DNA of 44,586 nt from CAZUXY01 sp964624235. Its GTDB lineage: Bacteria > Spirochaetota > UBA4802 > UBA5368. Position 1 is the first letter of the stretch. Every line of letters begins with the position of its first letter. The DNA is taken from NCBI GenBank assembly GCA_964624235.1, contig CAZUXY010000042.1:1-44586 (forward strand), in the 5' to 3' direction. The position numbers were made by a program, and so were the translations under genes. Of the stretch, positions 8,445-17,120 are shown in pieces. The notes under the pieces are model-generated. The model did not search any database. It saw only the letters and a list, made by a program, of their open reading frames with translations, and was not told the DNA's origin.

Positions 8445-11400
8445 TCAGGTGGTTCTGACCGAGATACGCACCGCCTCTTCACCGACTATCCTGTTCAGTT
8501 CATTCATCAGCAGTTCGGAGGGCGCCGCGTTGTAGGTTGCATGTGCCCTTATAATTTTCTCTTTTCCTTTCGGTTCATGGATGTGGAAGTATACTGGGCA
8601 GTTCCCCTTGCAGGCGAGGATCGCGTTTTTAATCCTGTCCAGCAGTGTTTCATCGATCCCCACGGTGTCCAGACGGATATGTATGGAGGAAATGGAATCC
8701 CGACGGATGTCCCTGAGGGATTTGATTTCGCCGGCGATGATCTTTTTCGGTGCGTCTTCTTCGAATTCCACTGTCCCCCTGATCAGCACGGGGACCTCTT
8801 CGGACAGCAGGGCTTCGTTTTTAGAAAAAACGTCGGGAAAGAAAAGGACCTCGATGGTTCCTTCAAGATCTTCCATCACGCCTAGCGCGAATCGCTTGCC
8901 GTTCTTTGAAGTCCGCACCTTCAGGTTGCCGACGATCCCTACCACGGAGAACTCTCCGTTGCTTCTGTGCTCCGCCAGTTCCGAGATGGTGGTACATGAG
9001 AAAGACTTGATTTCGTTTTCATAGCGGGCCAGAGGGTGCCCCGAGACGTACACGCCAAGGACGTCTTTTTCATGTATGAGTTTTTCGTTGTCATGCCAGG
9101 GCTTCACGAACGGGATATCGGCCATCATGCCCCGCGACCTGGACTGGGCGTCAACGGCGTCGAACAGGTTTCCCTGACCTGACAACCTGTCTTCCTGCAG
9201 TTTCCTTGATGCTTCTATCAACAGGTCGACCGAATGGAAAATCTGCGCCCTGTTCCGGTGAATTGAATCAAAAGCGCCGGCTTTCGCCAGGGACTCCAGT
9301 ACTCCTTTATTGACGGTGAGAATGTCTACGTTTTCCAGGAAATCCTTCATGGTTTTGAATTGCCCGGCGCGGTTGCGGGCTTCAAGTATGGATTCTATCG
9401 CCTTCTCGCCCAAACCCTTGATCGCCTTCAATCCGAAACGGATACAGTTCTTTTCGGTGGTGAATTCCATTTCGCTGTGGTTGATGTCCGGAGGCAGGAT
9501 GTTGATCCCGTTGGCGCGGCAGTCATTGACGTACTTGATTATATCGTCGGTCTTATCCGGCTGTGCCGAGAGCAGCGTCGCCATGTATTCGAGGGGGTAG
9601 TGGGCCTTGAGGTAAGCCGTCTGGTATGAGACCATGGCATAGGCCGCTGAATGGGATTTGTTGAATCCATATCTGCCGAACTTTCGGATCATCTCGAATA
9701 TGTTCTGTGCAAGGCCGCTGTTGATGCGTTTGGATGAGGACCCCTTCAGGAATTTTTCTTCCATTTGATCGATGATTTCGGGCATTTTCTTACCCATGGC
9801 TTTACGCAGCTTGTCCGCCTCGGGCAGAGAGAACCCTCCCATGGTCTGCGAAATCAGCATTACCTGCTCCTGGTATACAATGACGCCGAGCGTATCACGC
9901 AATATCGGTTCCAGTGAGGGGTGCAGGTACGAAACCCTTTCGGCATTTCTCTTCCGTTCAATAAAATCGTCCACCATCCCGGAATCCAGCGGGCCCGGCC
10001 GGTAAAGGGCCACCACCGCAATTATGTCTTCAAAATCGGTGGGTCCCATTTTCCTGAGTATGTTTCTCATTCCCGCGCTTTCAAGCTGGAATACCCCCAT
10101 GGTGTTCGCCTTCTTTAATAAGGTGAAGGTTTCCTGATCATTGAGAGGTATATTGTTGATATCAATTTTTCCCCCGGTGTTTCTTTCTATGAGTTTCACG
10201 CATTTGTCGATGATTGTGAGGTTTTTCAGGCCGAGGAAATCCATTTTAACGAGGCCCGCCTTCTCCAGGCTGATCTTGTCGTACTGGGACGATATACTTC
10301 CGTCACGCGTGTCCCTGTAGAGGGGGACGTATTCGGTGAGCGGTTCCTTCGATATCACGACGCCCGCCGCGTGTTTGCCCGCCGAACGTACCAGTCCCTC
10401 AAGGGTCTGTGAAATATCGATGAGCATCTTCCCCTTTCCTCCGCCCCGGTGTATTTTTTTAAAATCGTCGGAGTTTTTCAGGGCATCTTCGAGGGAATCC
10501 TCCGTGATGAGCTTGCTTATTTCATTGGCTTCGGAAAAAGGGATATCAAGCACGCGGGCCACGTCCTTGATGACCGCTTTGGCCTTCATTTTATTGAAGG
10601 TGATAATCTGGCTTACACGGTCATCACCGTATTTTTTACGCACATAATCGATTACCTCCTCCCTGCGGTCGGCACAGAAGTCTATGTCCATGTCGGGCAT
10701 CTCGTTGCGGTCGGGGTTGAGGAATCGTTCAAAGAGGAGATTGTATCTCAAGGGGTCCAGGTTGGTTATCCCCAGGCAATAGGAGACCATCGAACCCGCC
10801 GCTGATCCCCGTCCGGGCCCCACGGGGATTCCGCGGCTTTTGGCAAAATTAATGAAGTCCCACACGATAAGGAAATAACCCGAGAAATTCATTCCGGCGA
10901 TTACCGAAAGCTCGTACTCGATGCGTTTTTGTACCGCTTCGGGTACAGTATCGCCGTAACGCAATAATGCCCCGTCATGCACCAGCTGTTTCAGGTACGA
11001 GTCCAGGGTATAGCCCGCGGGCACCTCGAAGTTCGGCAGTACGATTTCGCCCAGGGGAAGTTCGAGATCGACCATCTCATATATGGCGATAGTATTGTAT
11101 AGAGCGTCGCTGTAATCGCCGAAAAGAAGGTGCATCTCTTCGGGGGATTTAAGGTAAAACTGGTCTGCCGAGAACCTCATGCGGTTCTCATCTTCCAGCG
11201 TTTTACCGGTCTGTACGCACAACAGCACTTCATGTGAAAAGGCGTCCTGCTTCATCAGGTAGTGGCTGTCGTTGGTCGCTATCAGGGGAAGTCCGAGCTT
11301 CTGTGATATCGCTATAAGATCGCGGTTGACGGTCTTTTGTTCCGGTATGCCGTGGTCCTGCATCTCAAGGTAGAAGTGTTCGGGCCCGAAGATTTCCTGA

Positions 11401-11888
11401 AACACACCGGCGGCGGACATGGCCTCCCGGTTTTTTCCCTGCAGTATAAGCGTAGGGATTTCACCGGCGAGACATGCGCTGGAGCATATTAAACCCTTGC
11501 TGTGTCGGGCGAGTACCTCGTGGTCGATTCTGGGCTTGTAATAGAATCCCTCCAGGTATCCGATAGAGGAAAGCCTGATCAGGTTTTTATACCCTTCAAG
11601 ATTTTTTGCCAGCAGTATAAGATGATATGAACTGTCCTTCCCGCTGGTCCTCTGATCCCTGTCTTTACGGGAATGTGGAGCCATATAAAACTCCTGCCCG
11701 ATAATGGGTTTAATTCCCTGTTTTTTAGCCTTCTGATAGAACTCTATCGCTCCGAACATATTGCCGTGATCGGTAAGGGCCACGCCCGGCATTCCGAGTT
11801 CTATCGTACGGTCGATGAGCTTCTCGACGGTTATGGCGCCGTCCAGAATCGAATAATCCGAATGGTTGTGTAAATGTACGAATTTCAT
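8445..11888 (-). CDS. dnaE: DNA polymerase III alpha subunit
   Basis: The replicative polymerase catalytic subunit, 1147 residues, full length. The N-terminal PHP domain opens with HLHNHSDYSILDGA. The palm contains GPGRGSAAGS and the metal-binding PDMDIDFCADRR near residue 396. Further on are ALYRPGPLDSGMVDDFIERK, VYQEQVM and KSHSAAYAMVSYQTAYLKA, all DnaE signatures. A C-terminal OB-fold follows (VVGIVGNLKVRTSKNGKRFA near residues 980-1000), then a tail domain. PolC-type exonuclease insertions are absent. The gene is monocistronic here, convergent with the gene ending at 8414 (30 bases between stops). Confidence 0.98.
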   Translation of the reverse strand: MKFVHLHNHSDYSILDGAITVEKLIDRTIELGMPGVALTDHGNMFGAIEFYQKAKKQGIKPIIGQEFYMAPHSRKDRDQRTSGKDSSYHLILLAKNLEGYKNLIRLSSIGYLEGFYYKPRIDHEVLARHSKGLICSSACLAGEIPTLILQGKNREAMSAAGVFQEIFGPEHFYLEMQDHGIPEQKTVNRDLIAISQKLGLPLIATNDSHYLMKQDAFSHEVLLCVQTGKTLEDENRMRFSADQFYLKSPEEMHLLFGDYSDALYNTIAIYEMVDLELPLGEIVLPNFEVPAGYTLDSYLKQLVHDGALLRYGDTVPEAVQKRIEYELSVIAGMNFSGYFLIVWDFINFAKSRGIPVGPGRGSAAGSMVSYCLGITNLDPLRYNLLFERFLNPDRNEMPDMDIDFCADRREEVIDYVRKKYGDDRVSQIITFNKMKAKAVIKDVARVLDIPFSEANEISKLITEDSLEDALKNSDDFKKIHRGGGKGKMLIDISQTLEGLVRSAGKHAAGVVISKEPLTEYVPLYRDTRDGSISSQYDKISLEKAGLVKMDFLGLKNLTIIDKCVKLIERNTGGKIDINNIPLNDQETFTLLKKANTMGVFQLESAGMRNILRKMGPTDFEDIIAVVALYRPGPLDSGMVDDFIERKRNAERVSYLHPSLEPILRDTLGVIVYQEQVMLISQTMGGFSLPEADKLRKAMGKKMPEIIDQMEEKFLKGSSSKRINSGLAQNIFEMIRKFGRYGFNKSHSAAYAMVSYQTAYLKAHYPLEYMATLLSAQPDKTDDIIKYVNDCRANGINILPPDINHSEMEFTTEKNCIRFGLKAIKGLGEKAIESILEARNRAGQFKTMKDFLENVDILTVNKGVLESLAKAGAFDSIHRNRAQIFHSVDLLIEASRKLQEDRLSGQGNLFDAVDAQSRSRGMMADIPFVKPWHDNEKLIHEKDVLGVYVSGHPLARYENEIKSFSCTTISELAEHRSNGEFSVVGIVGNLKVRTSKNGKRFALGVMEDLEGTIEVLFFPDVFSKNEALLSEEVPVLIRGTVEFEEDAPKKIIAGEIKSLRDIRRDSISSIHIRLDTVGIDETLLDRIKNAILACKGNCPVYFHIHEPKGKEKIIRAHATYNAAPSELLMNELNRIVGEEAVRISVRTT

Positions 11889-12338
11889 GACGGTTTACGG
11901 TATATCCTATGGTCATTTAATGCGAATACAGAACCCCCCTGGTTGAATGGTGATCGTTTTTGTTGCTTATACTTGTGTGCTCTTGCAGGGGGAGACTTTT
12001 ACTTCCGTGATTACATCAAAGCAAAAAGGGACATAATTTCAAGTATTAATTTTTAAATGTTCCCTGTATTTATTGAGAGGAGGGAGGTGAAAAAGCCTCA
12101 TAGCGGGGAGTTTCCTGACTTCATTGATGCCTTTTAGGGAAATGGCTCATGCTGTCATATTTGGAATATTCTAGACCCGCCCGGCAGGATTATGACGGCG
12201 GCAGGAATTTTTTAATTGACCTTGACGGCGGATAGGATATCTCGGATAGTATAAAAGACCGGCCGTAGAGTCCTGTCCCATATCGTTTCGCCAGTGAAGC
12301 GACCGGTTAAACGCTGATGCCGCAGAGGTGGTGCATCC
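11889..12338. other. 450-base intergenic region between divergent dnaE and the Trm112-like gene
   Basis: This AT-rich stretch carries no convincing gene. It holds a promoter candidate for the plus-strand Trm112-like gene (12222-12250). A striking purine-rich GAGAGGAGGGAGGTGA near 12075-12090 looks like a Shine-Dalgarno but only leads to a reading frame of under 30 codons. The dnaE promoter must also lie here, but I could not place it confidently. Confidence 0.5.
12222..12250 (+). promoter_or_regulatory. Candidate sigma-70 promoter upstream of the Trm112-like gene
   Basis: TTGACG (12222-12227), a 17-base spacer and GATAGT (12245-12250) make a reasonable promoter about 90 bases before ATG 12339. 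A second overlapping -35-like TTGACC precedes it by a few bases. Found by eye. Confidence 0.35.
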
Positions 12339-12503
12339 ATGATTGATACCAAACTGCTCGATATCCTCGCCTGTCCCGTCTGCAAGGGGGATATCGAATA
12401 TGATGCAAAAAATGAAAAGATCATCTGCACCGAATGCAGAAGGAAGTATCCCGTGAAAGACGGCATTCCCGTAATGCTGGTGGATGAAGCTGAAACGGAG
12501 TAA
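12339..12503 (+). CDS. Trm112-family zinc-ribbon protein (YcaR-like)
   Basis: A 54-residue protein starting MIDTKLLDILACPVCKGDI. It has four zinc-ligand cysteines (C12, C15, C30, C33) and the family ending KYPVKDGIPVMLVDEA. Trm112 proteins are small activators of methyltransferases, and bacterial YcaR-type members are usually tiny proteins of unassigned partner. The gene has an AGGTGG ribosome site seven bases upstream. It is followed by a terminator at 12553-12580, so it looks like a self-contained transcript. Confidence 0.88.
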   Translation: MIDTKLLDILACPVCKGDIEYDAKNEKIICTECRRKYPVKDGIPVMLVDEAETE

Positions 12504-12552
12504 CGGCACAAAGGGGATGTTCCCGGGCCATGAAACGGGAATTCTCATTGAC

Positions 12553-12580
12553 AAAAAGGGGGACCCCCCTTTTTTTATTT
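12553..12580 (+). terminator. Rho-independent terminator after the Trm112-like gene
   Basis: Five A and four G pair with four C and five T around a GACC loop, and T-rich sequence continues (TTTTTTT A TTTT). It ends 50-75 bases after the Trm112-like stop and just before the SurA-like gene. The A-run on its 5' side also makes it a possible terminator for minus-strand transcripts. Confidence 0.75.
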
Positions 12581-12635
12581 TCAGCTTCCGGAATACCGGT
12601 TGTGGAAACCCATACCACCATTGTGAAGGTCAACG

Positions 12636-13775
12636 ATGTTCGATTCAAAATCACCCATTGTAAAAATCGGCGGGTACACGATTATAGGTTTTTTTGTTCT
12701 GATCATTATCATATCGTTCGGTATGCCCGATTTCATGTCCAGGATCGGACTGGATAAAAGCACCGTCGCGGTCGTAAACGGTGAAAAAATCCATTACCTG
12801 GACTTTTTACGCTATCGTGACAACCTTGCGGGCCGCATCAAAGACGTCAATAAGAAGGAAATTCAGCAATATATACTGGATAACATGATACGGTATAGAC
12901 TGCAGTTGCAGCAGGCCGAAAAGATCGGCATCAGGGTTTCAGACGAAAGGGTAAAGAGATACATCCGGGAAATGCCCATGTTCATGAATGAAGACGGCAA
13001 ATTTGAAAACCGGCGCCTCAACTATTTTCTCGACCGGTACCACCTCAGTATCCAGGATTATTATACCATGGTGCGTGAAGAGCTGATCAACAATGAACTG
13101 GTGCAGATGATAAGAATGGGGGTGGGTGTCGTCCCTGATGAAGTGAATTTTCACAATACCGTCGTCACTTCAAGTATCCAGATACAGTATTGTTTTGCGC
13201 CCAATGCGGAGCTGAAGAAACGGTACGGTGCAAGGCTGTCGGTATCGGACAGTGAGATTGAACAGGAGCTTAAAAAAAACCGCGCGGAGATCAAAGACCC
13301 GAAGACCGACCGTGAAAGGGTGCGTAAGAAACTGGAAGACCGGAAGTTTGAAGAACTGAAAAAAACCCTTACGTCCGACATCGATAAACTATACGCGGCG
13401 GGAGGAACATTTCAGGCGGCTTCGGCGATTCTGGGCGGGAAGGTGATGATGAGCCAACCTTTTAGAATAGGAGAACCGGTCAAAGGGACTGAAAAAAAGA
13501 GGGGAATACTGCACACCATAAACGAGTCTCCTTACCTGATCAATGACTGCCTGGCGCTTAACCCGAACAGGACCTCAAGGGTTATTAATGCGTTCGACGG
13601 TCTCTATGTCTTTACTCCGGTAAAAAAACAGATTTCCCTGGCCCCGGTGGTGCAGAAAGAGTATGGCGCCCATGAGGGGAGGATTTTTAACGAAAAGGTA
13701 AATGCTATATATTATTCAATGATGTCCGCTTTTCTGGAAAAATCGAAAATAAGAAAAAACATGACCTTTGATTGA
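12636..13775 (+). CDS. SurA N-terminal-domain protein, membrane-anchored periplasmic chaperone without PPIase domain
   Basis: A 379-residue protein. A single N-terminal membrane helix (about residues 12-30, IGGYTIIGFFVLIIIISFG) anchors a periplasmic part that starts VAVVNGEKIHYLDFLRYRD, the usual opening of SurA/PpiD-type chaperones. The long helical region that follows (to about residue 175) fits the SurA_N fold. The remaining 200 residues do not show the parvulin motif, so the isomerase domain appears to be absent or replaced. Its likely task is binding unfolded outer-membrane proteins after secretion; this is inference from the fold. AAGGT precedes the ATG. Confidence 0.75.
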   Translation: MFDSKSPIVKIGGYTIIGFFVLIIIISFGMPDFMSRIGLDKSTVAVVNGEKIHYLDFLRYRDNLAGRIKDVNKKEIQQYILDNMIRYRLQLQQAEKIGIRVSDERVKRYIREMPMFMNEDGKFENRRLNYFLDRYHLSIQDYYTMVREELINNELVQMIRMGVGVVPDEVNFHNTVVTSSIQIQYCFAPNAELKKRYGARLSVSDSEIEQELKKNRAEIKDPKTDRERVRKKLEDRKFEELKKTLTSDIDKLYAAGGTFQAASAILGGKVMMSQPFRIGEPVKGTEKKRGILHTINESPYLINDCLALNPNRTSRVINAFDGLYVFTPVKKQISLAPVVQKEYGAHEGRIFNEKVNAIYYSMMSAFLEKSKIRKNMTFD

Positions 13776-13894
13776 CACGGAAGGAATTGTGTCCCGGAAA
13801 GGCAGGGTCGATCAGGTAAAAAAATTATCGGCTGATACGCAATTTTTTATTGATATTCTCCCTTCGGTAGATGCATAATCCCTAAGCGGGGTAT

Positions 13895-13916
13895 GATGCC
13901 CCTTCGGGGGTGCATC
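13895..13916 (+). other. C(UUCG)G-capped hairpin upstream of cheX
   Basis: GATGCCCC, loop TTCG, GGGGTGCATC forms a stem with a two-base bulge, about 40 bases before the cheX start. It resembles the hairpin at 4093-4112 in stem and tetraloop. No T-run follows, so it is more likely a leader element or a 3' end of a degraded repeat than a terminator. Confidence 0.35.
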
Positions 13917-13955
13917 GGACTCAGATCACGCAAAAAGTATGTAAAGAAGGTTGGT

Positions 13956-14423
13956 ATGACGACGATTAATGCTGAATACGTGAATCCCTTTCTCGAAGCG
14001 GCCAGTGCGGTTTTCAAATCGGTTGTGGGGGTAGAACTTAAAAGAGGGAAGCTCTCCATCAAGGAGTGTCCCGACCCTTCACACGAAGTTGCCATACTGA
14101 TTGGAATCACCGGTGCGGTCAACGGCGAGGTCGTGTACAGCATGGGCTATAACATGGTTGAAAAGATCTCAAATATTCTTGCACCTGGAATGAGTGAGTC
14201 GCAGATAAAGGTGGAGTTCAAGGATATAATCGGTGAACTTGCAAATATGATCACCGGGAATGCCATGAATATATTCGCCTATACCGGTAAGCGCATTGAG
14301 ATCACCACACCGACGGTAATAGACGGGAAAAACTTCACTATTACCCACGTAAAACAGACCACGCTCGCCATAACCCTCTACAGTCCCTTCGGTCAACTGG
14401 AGATGAATGTCGCGCTGAAATAG
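13956..14423 (+). CDS. cheX: Chemotaxis phosphatase CheX
   Basis: A 155-residue CheC/CheX-family protein that dephosphorylates CheY-P, a cytoplasmic function tied to flagellar motility. The active-site pattern is visible in KDIIGELANMITGNAMNIF, where the Glu and Asn of the ExxN motif act on the phospho-aspartate. Only one such motif is present, as in CheX rather than CheC. ATG 13956 is chosen because AAAGAAGG precedes it; the open frame extends to 13893 through repeat-like hairpin sequence and is not credible there. No other chemotaxis gene lies nearby. Confidence 0.88.
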   Translation: MTTINAEYVNPFLEAASAVFKSVVGVELKRGKLSIKECPDPSHEVAILIGITGAVNGEVVYSMGYNMVEKISNILAPGMSESQIKVEFKDIIGELANMITGNAMNIFAYTGKRIEITTPTVIDGKNFTITHVKQTTLAITLYSPFGQLEMNVALK

Positions 14424-14427
14424 GCAA

Positions 14428-15300
14428 TCAGTTTTCGTTTTTAAAATAGGTGGATTCTATGAATTTCAGGTCGCGCTGTACCCGCTGCAGCAGCGGCGAA
14501 TTGTTGAAATGCGGGTCCTTCTCTTCAACGGCCTTTTTCAGAAAAATCATGTAGATTTTTCGGGCTGTTTCAAAGTCCCTCAGTTCCGGGTCTTTTTCAA
14601 AAACCTTGCCCAGCAGGAAATAAGCATCGTCTATGGTTTCTCGTTCGGGATAGTATTTTATGATTTTTACGGCCGCTTCAAGCGCGTGGTTGCCCTTCTT
14701 TACCCTCAGGTATATGTTCCCGATCAGGAGGAGGGCATCATCGGCTTTTTCGTGTTCGGGGAATTGAGAGAATGTTTTATACAGATATTCAATGGCGGCG
14801 GGAAGGTTTCCCGATTTGTATTGTGTTTCGCCGAGGTAATACAGCGAGGAGGGGTACTCACCTGACCCTTCTCCGATCGAGGCAAATTCCTTTATGGCAT
14901 CTGAAAGCCGGTTCTGCCCGTGGAGTATTTTGCCGGTCCAGATGACCGCGGCGTCCCTGAAAGGACTCTTCGGGTATTTGGTTTTCAGCTCCCTGAATTT
15001 TGCGAGGGCCGCCTCCACAAGGTCCGTGTTATAGAGCTGGATACCGGTCTTCAGAAGCACTTCGTCGGGCGGGGTCACCTGCGGCGTCTCGGAGGGTTTT
15101 TCCTTTTTCAATTGTTCGGTTTTCTTTTCCACGGCCGGCGGGGTCTTCACCACGGGTTTTTCGGTCTTTACCGGTTCACCGTTGATGATGCTTCTGATTA
15201 TCGCTTCGGTGTTCCGGTTTATATCGGCGGCTAGGACGATAAAAACCTGCGCGAATATTATGAGCGACGCGAGCAGGGATTGCACTATAAGGGCCTTCAT
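14428..15300 (-). CDS. Periplasmic TPR protein (YbgF/BamD-like repeats)
   Basis: A 290-residue exported protein with a signal peptide (MKALIVQSLLASLIIFAQVFIVLAAD), a Pro/Lys-rich linker (residues 40-78) and tandem TPR-type repeats with the YbgF/BamD flavour: FRELKTKYPKSPFRDAAVIW, YKTFSQFPEHEKADDALLLI and VKIIKYYPERETIDDAYFLL. Such proteins commonly support outer-membrane assembly or envelope constriction; the exact role is unknown. Its start overlaps the stop of the gene before it by four bases (ATGA), so the two are translationally coupled. It ends four bases from the convergent cheX stop. Confidence 0.8.
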   Translation of the reverse strand: MKALIVQSLLASLIIFAQVFIVLAADINRNTEAIIRSIINGEPVKTEKPVVKTPPAVEKKTEQLKKEKPSETPQVTPPDEVLLKTGIQLYNTDLVEAALAKFRELKTKYPKSPFRDAAVIWTGKILHGQNRLSDAIKEFASIGEGSGEYPSSLYYLGETQYKSGNLPAAIEYLYKTFSQFPEHEKADDALLLIGNIYLRVKKGNHALEAAVKIIKYYPERETIDDAYFLLGKVFEKDPELRDFETARKIYMIFLKKAVEEKDPHFNNSPLLQRVQRDLKFIESTYFKNEN

Positions 15301-16007
15301 TTCTCGAGCACTCCGGGGGTCGGCTCCAGGGGCTTCAGTTCCCTTTTGCGCGGGGCCCTTTTTCTGCCGGGACCCGGTTTATCTGACTGTTCGCCGGTTT
15401 TATCGTACATGAGGGGCCGTTCTTTTATGGCGGATTCCCCAGGGACACGCATCATGGACCCGTCGGTTTTTTCATCCCTGATGATATCGGGATTTTTCAT
15501 TTTATCCACGGCTTCCCTTCGTTTCAATGCCGGTGTATCCGGGATTTCACGTTTACGGTCGGTACGGTCTATCTCTGATAAACGGTCTCTCATATCGACG
15601 GCAGGCGGCGGGGTTACCTTGCGTTCTGACGAGTCGGGTTCGATCAGACCGGTTTTGAATTCGGGTTCCAGCGCGGTATTCGAGGGGAAGCGTACCTTCT
15701 CGGCCCTGGACTCGCGCATTTCCCTTATAAGCTCGGAGTCAAGCATGGAACGGAAACTTCCCTCCTCCCTCTCTTTTTTACGCGTAATATCGAACGCGCT
15801 GTTGGTGAATTCGGCGATCTGGTTTCCTCCTTTGCGGGCGGCTTTCTTCCCCATCTGGTAACCGATTACAACCGCAAGAATTACCAGTATACCTACCAGC
15901 AGAAAAAATCCCTGGCGGATTGAATCGGCGGTCCGGCGGTCAATGCCGTTCAGGAGGCGGTTGACTGAGATAATGATACCGGAAAAAATATTTATTAAAG
16001 GGTTCAT
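15297..16007 (-). CDS. Single-pass membrane protein with long charged tail
   Basis: This 236-residue protein has one clear membrane helix (about residues 33-50, GFFLLVGILVILAVVIGYQMG), followed by a low-complexity tail rich in Lys, Arg, Glu and Pro (for example KPGPGRKRAPRKRELKPLEP). No domain is recognised. It overlaps the downstream TPR gene by four bases and follows the exported-protein gene at 16066-16929, so the three likely form an envelope operon. The tail could act as a spacer or docking arm, which is speculation. Confidence 0.7.
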   Translation of the reverse strand: MNPLINIFSGIIISVNRLLNGIDRRTADSIRQGFFLLVGILVILAVVIGYQMGKKAARKGGNQIAEFTNSAFDITRKKEREEGSFRSMLDSELIREMRESRAEKVRFPSNTALEPEFKTGLIEPDSSERKVTPPPAVDMRDRLSEIDRTDRKREIPDTPALKRREAVDKMKNPDIIRDEKTDGSMMRVPGESAIKERPLMYDKTGEQSDKPGPGRKRAPRKRELKPLEPTPGVLEK

Positions 16008-16065
16008 GTTATCAAGGCCTCAAGGGATACGGGAAACCGGCCGTTTGTTGCAGATTGAGAGGGTT

Positions 16066-16929
16066 TCAGTTCCTGGTCTCCCCGTTTTTATCCAGTATAA
16101 TGATAACTCTGCATTTTTTCAAATTGTTTCGCGTCGTTCCCCCGGCAAGAACCTTTCGCGCGTCCCTGTCTGAAATCACCGGACAGCCGTTAAGGTTCTT
16201 GAGCGCGACGGTATACAACGGCTGTTTACCCGCCCTGGGATTCTCCCTGGCCTCATCCTCGTTGTAGCAGTATGACACCATACCATAACGGCATGCATAG
16301 CGGCTGTCCACAAAAATTCGTCCGTAAATTTCGAGACCGTCTTCATTATAAACGGAAGGGAACATCATCGGTTTGAGCTTCAGGCCCCTGCCGTCTATAA
16401 TCAGGGAGGTATACTCACTGTGCAACGGAGGATTGTCCAGCGAAGGGAAATCCTCCGCGGGGAAATTATACTGAAGGGTGGCTATGATTTCCCCAATGCC
16501 GATCACGATCTCGCAGTACGCTTCATCGAATGATACAGGATACTTTTTAACCCTGGCGGCATCGTTCAGAGCCGCGGATATCCTCTTGCGGGTGTAAGGA
16601 GAGTTCTTTATATGGTCGGAAAACCGTGTTTCCGAATCGACGCGCAGGTGCTTAAGGGTATTCATGAGGTTTTCCAGGGCGTTTTCACGGGCACGTTCGT
16701 AATTCTGTATGCGTGCCGCGTTGATGGAAACCGGTGTTCCGTCATAATGGTCCACAGGCAGGCCCTCGGAAGTTATATCCATTGAAAACCTTCCCCGGGC
16801 GGTGATGATGGATCTGGTCCAGTTAATGGTACAGCTTTCCGGACCGGTGGTAAAATCCGCTCCAGGGAGCGTTCCCATCGTAATTGTGCTTATTATTGCT
16901 GCGAATATCAGGGTTCGTGCCATCTTCAT
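16066..16929 (-). CDS. Exported protein of unknown function, LPP20/FlgT-like N-terminus
   Basis: A 287-residue protein with a cleavable signal peptide (residues 1-24, ending LPGADF). The segment IQNYERARENALENLMNTLK resembles the A-R-x-x-A-x-x-x-L helix of LPP20-type lipoproteins and FlgT-like flagellar proteins, but there is no lipobox. The C-terminal half is strand-rich (SLIIDGRGLKLKPMMFPSVY, CRVIIILDKNG). Homology to LPP20/FlgT is a tentative reading. It is the first gene of the three-gene minus-strand operon ending at 14428, with its promoter presumably in 16930-17120. Confidence 0.65.
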   Translation of the reverse strand: MKMARTLIFAAIISTITMGTLPGADFTTGPESCTINWTRSIITARGRFSMDITSEGLPVDHYDGTPVSINAARIQNYERARENALENLMNTLKHLRVDSETRFSDHIKNSPYTRKRISAALNDAARVKKYPVSFDEAYCEIVIGIGEIIATLQYNFPAEDFPSLDNPPLHSEYTSLIIDGRGLKLKPMMFPSVYNEDGLEIYGRIFVDSRYACRYGMVSYCYNEDEARENPRAGKQPLYTVALKNLNGCPVISDRDARKVLAGGTTRNNLKKCRVIIILDKNGETRN

Positions 16930-17120
16930 GGATTTTTATCGGGCATTATCCGGTGATGTATATAGTAAGCCTCCGTGCCTGTCGGCAGGTTCCTCATCTT
17001 TAATTATCGGAATCTGAAGGTCCCGAATCCATAAAAAAAGGCGCAAATACCGCGGGAGTGAGGCATAAAGGGCGCGATTGCGACGACAGGTTGCCGGGAA
17101 AGCGGCGACGGTATTCCTGC

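Noticed and set aside
12058..12138. 26-codon frame after a strong purine-rich Shine-Dalgarno-like stretch upstream of the Trm112-like gene
   Set aside because: The purine stretch lies inside the frame rather than ahead of its ATG, and too close to the internal GTG; no attenuator structure is seen.
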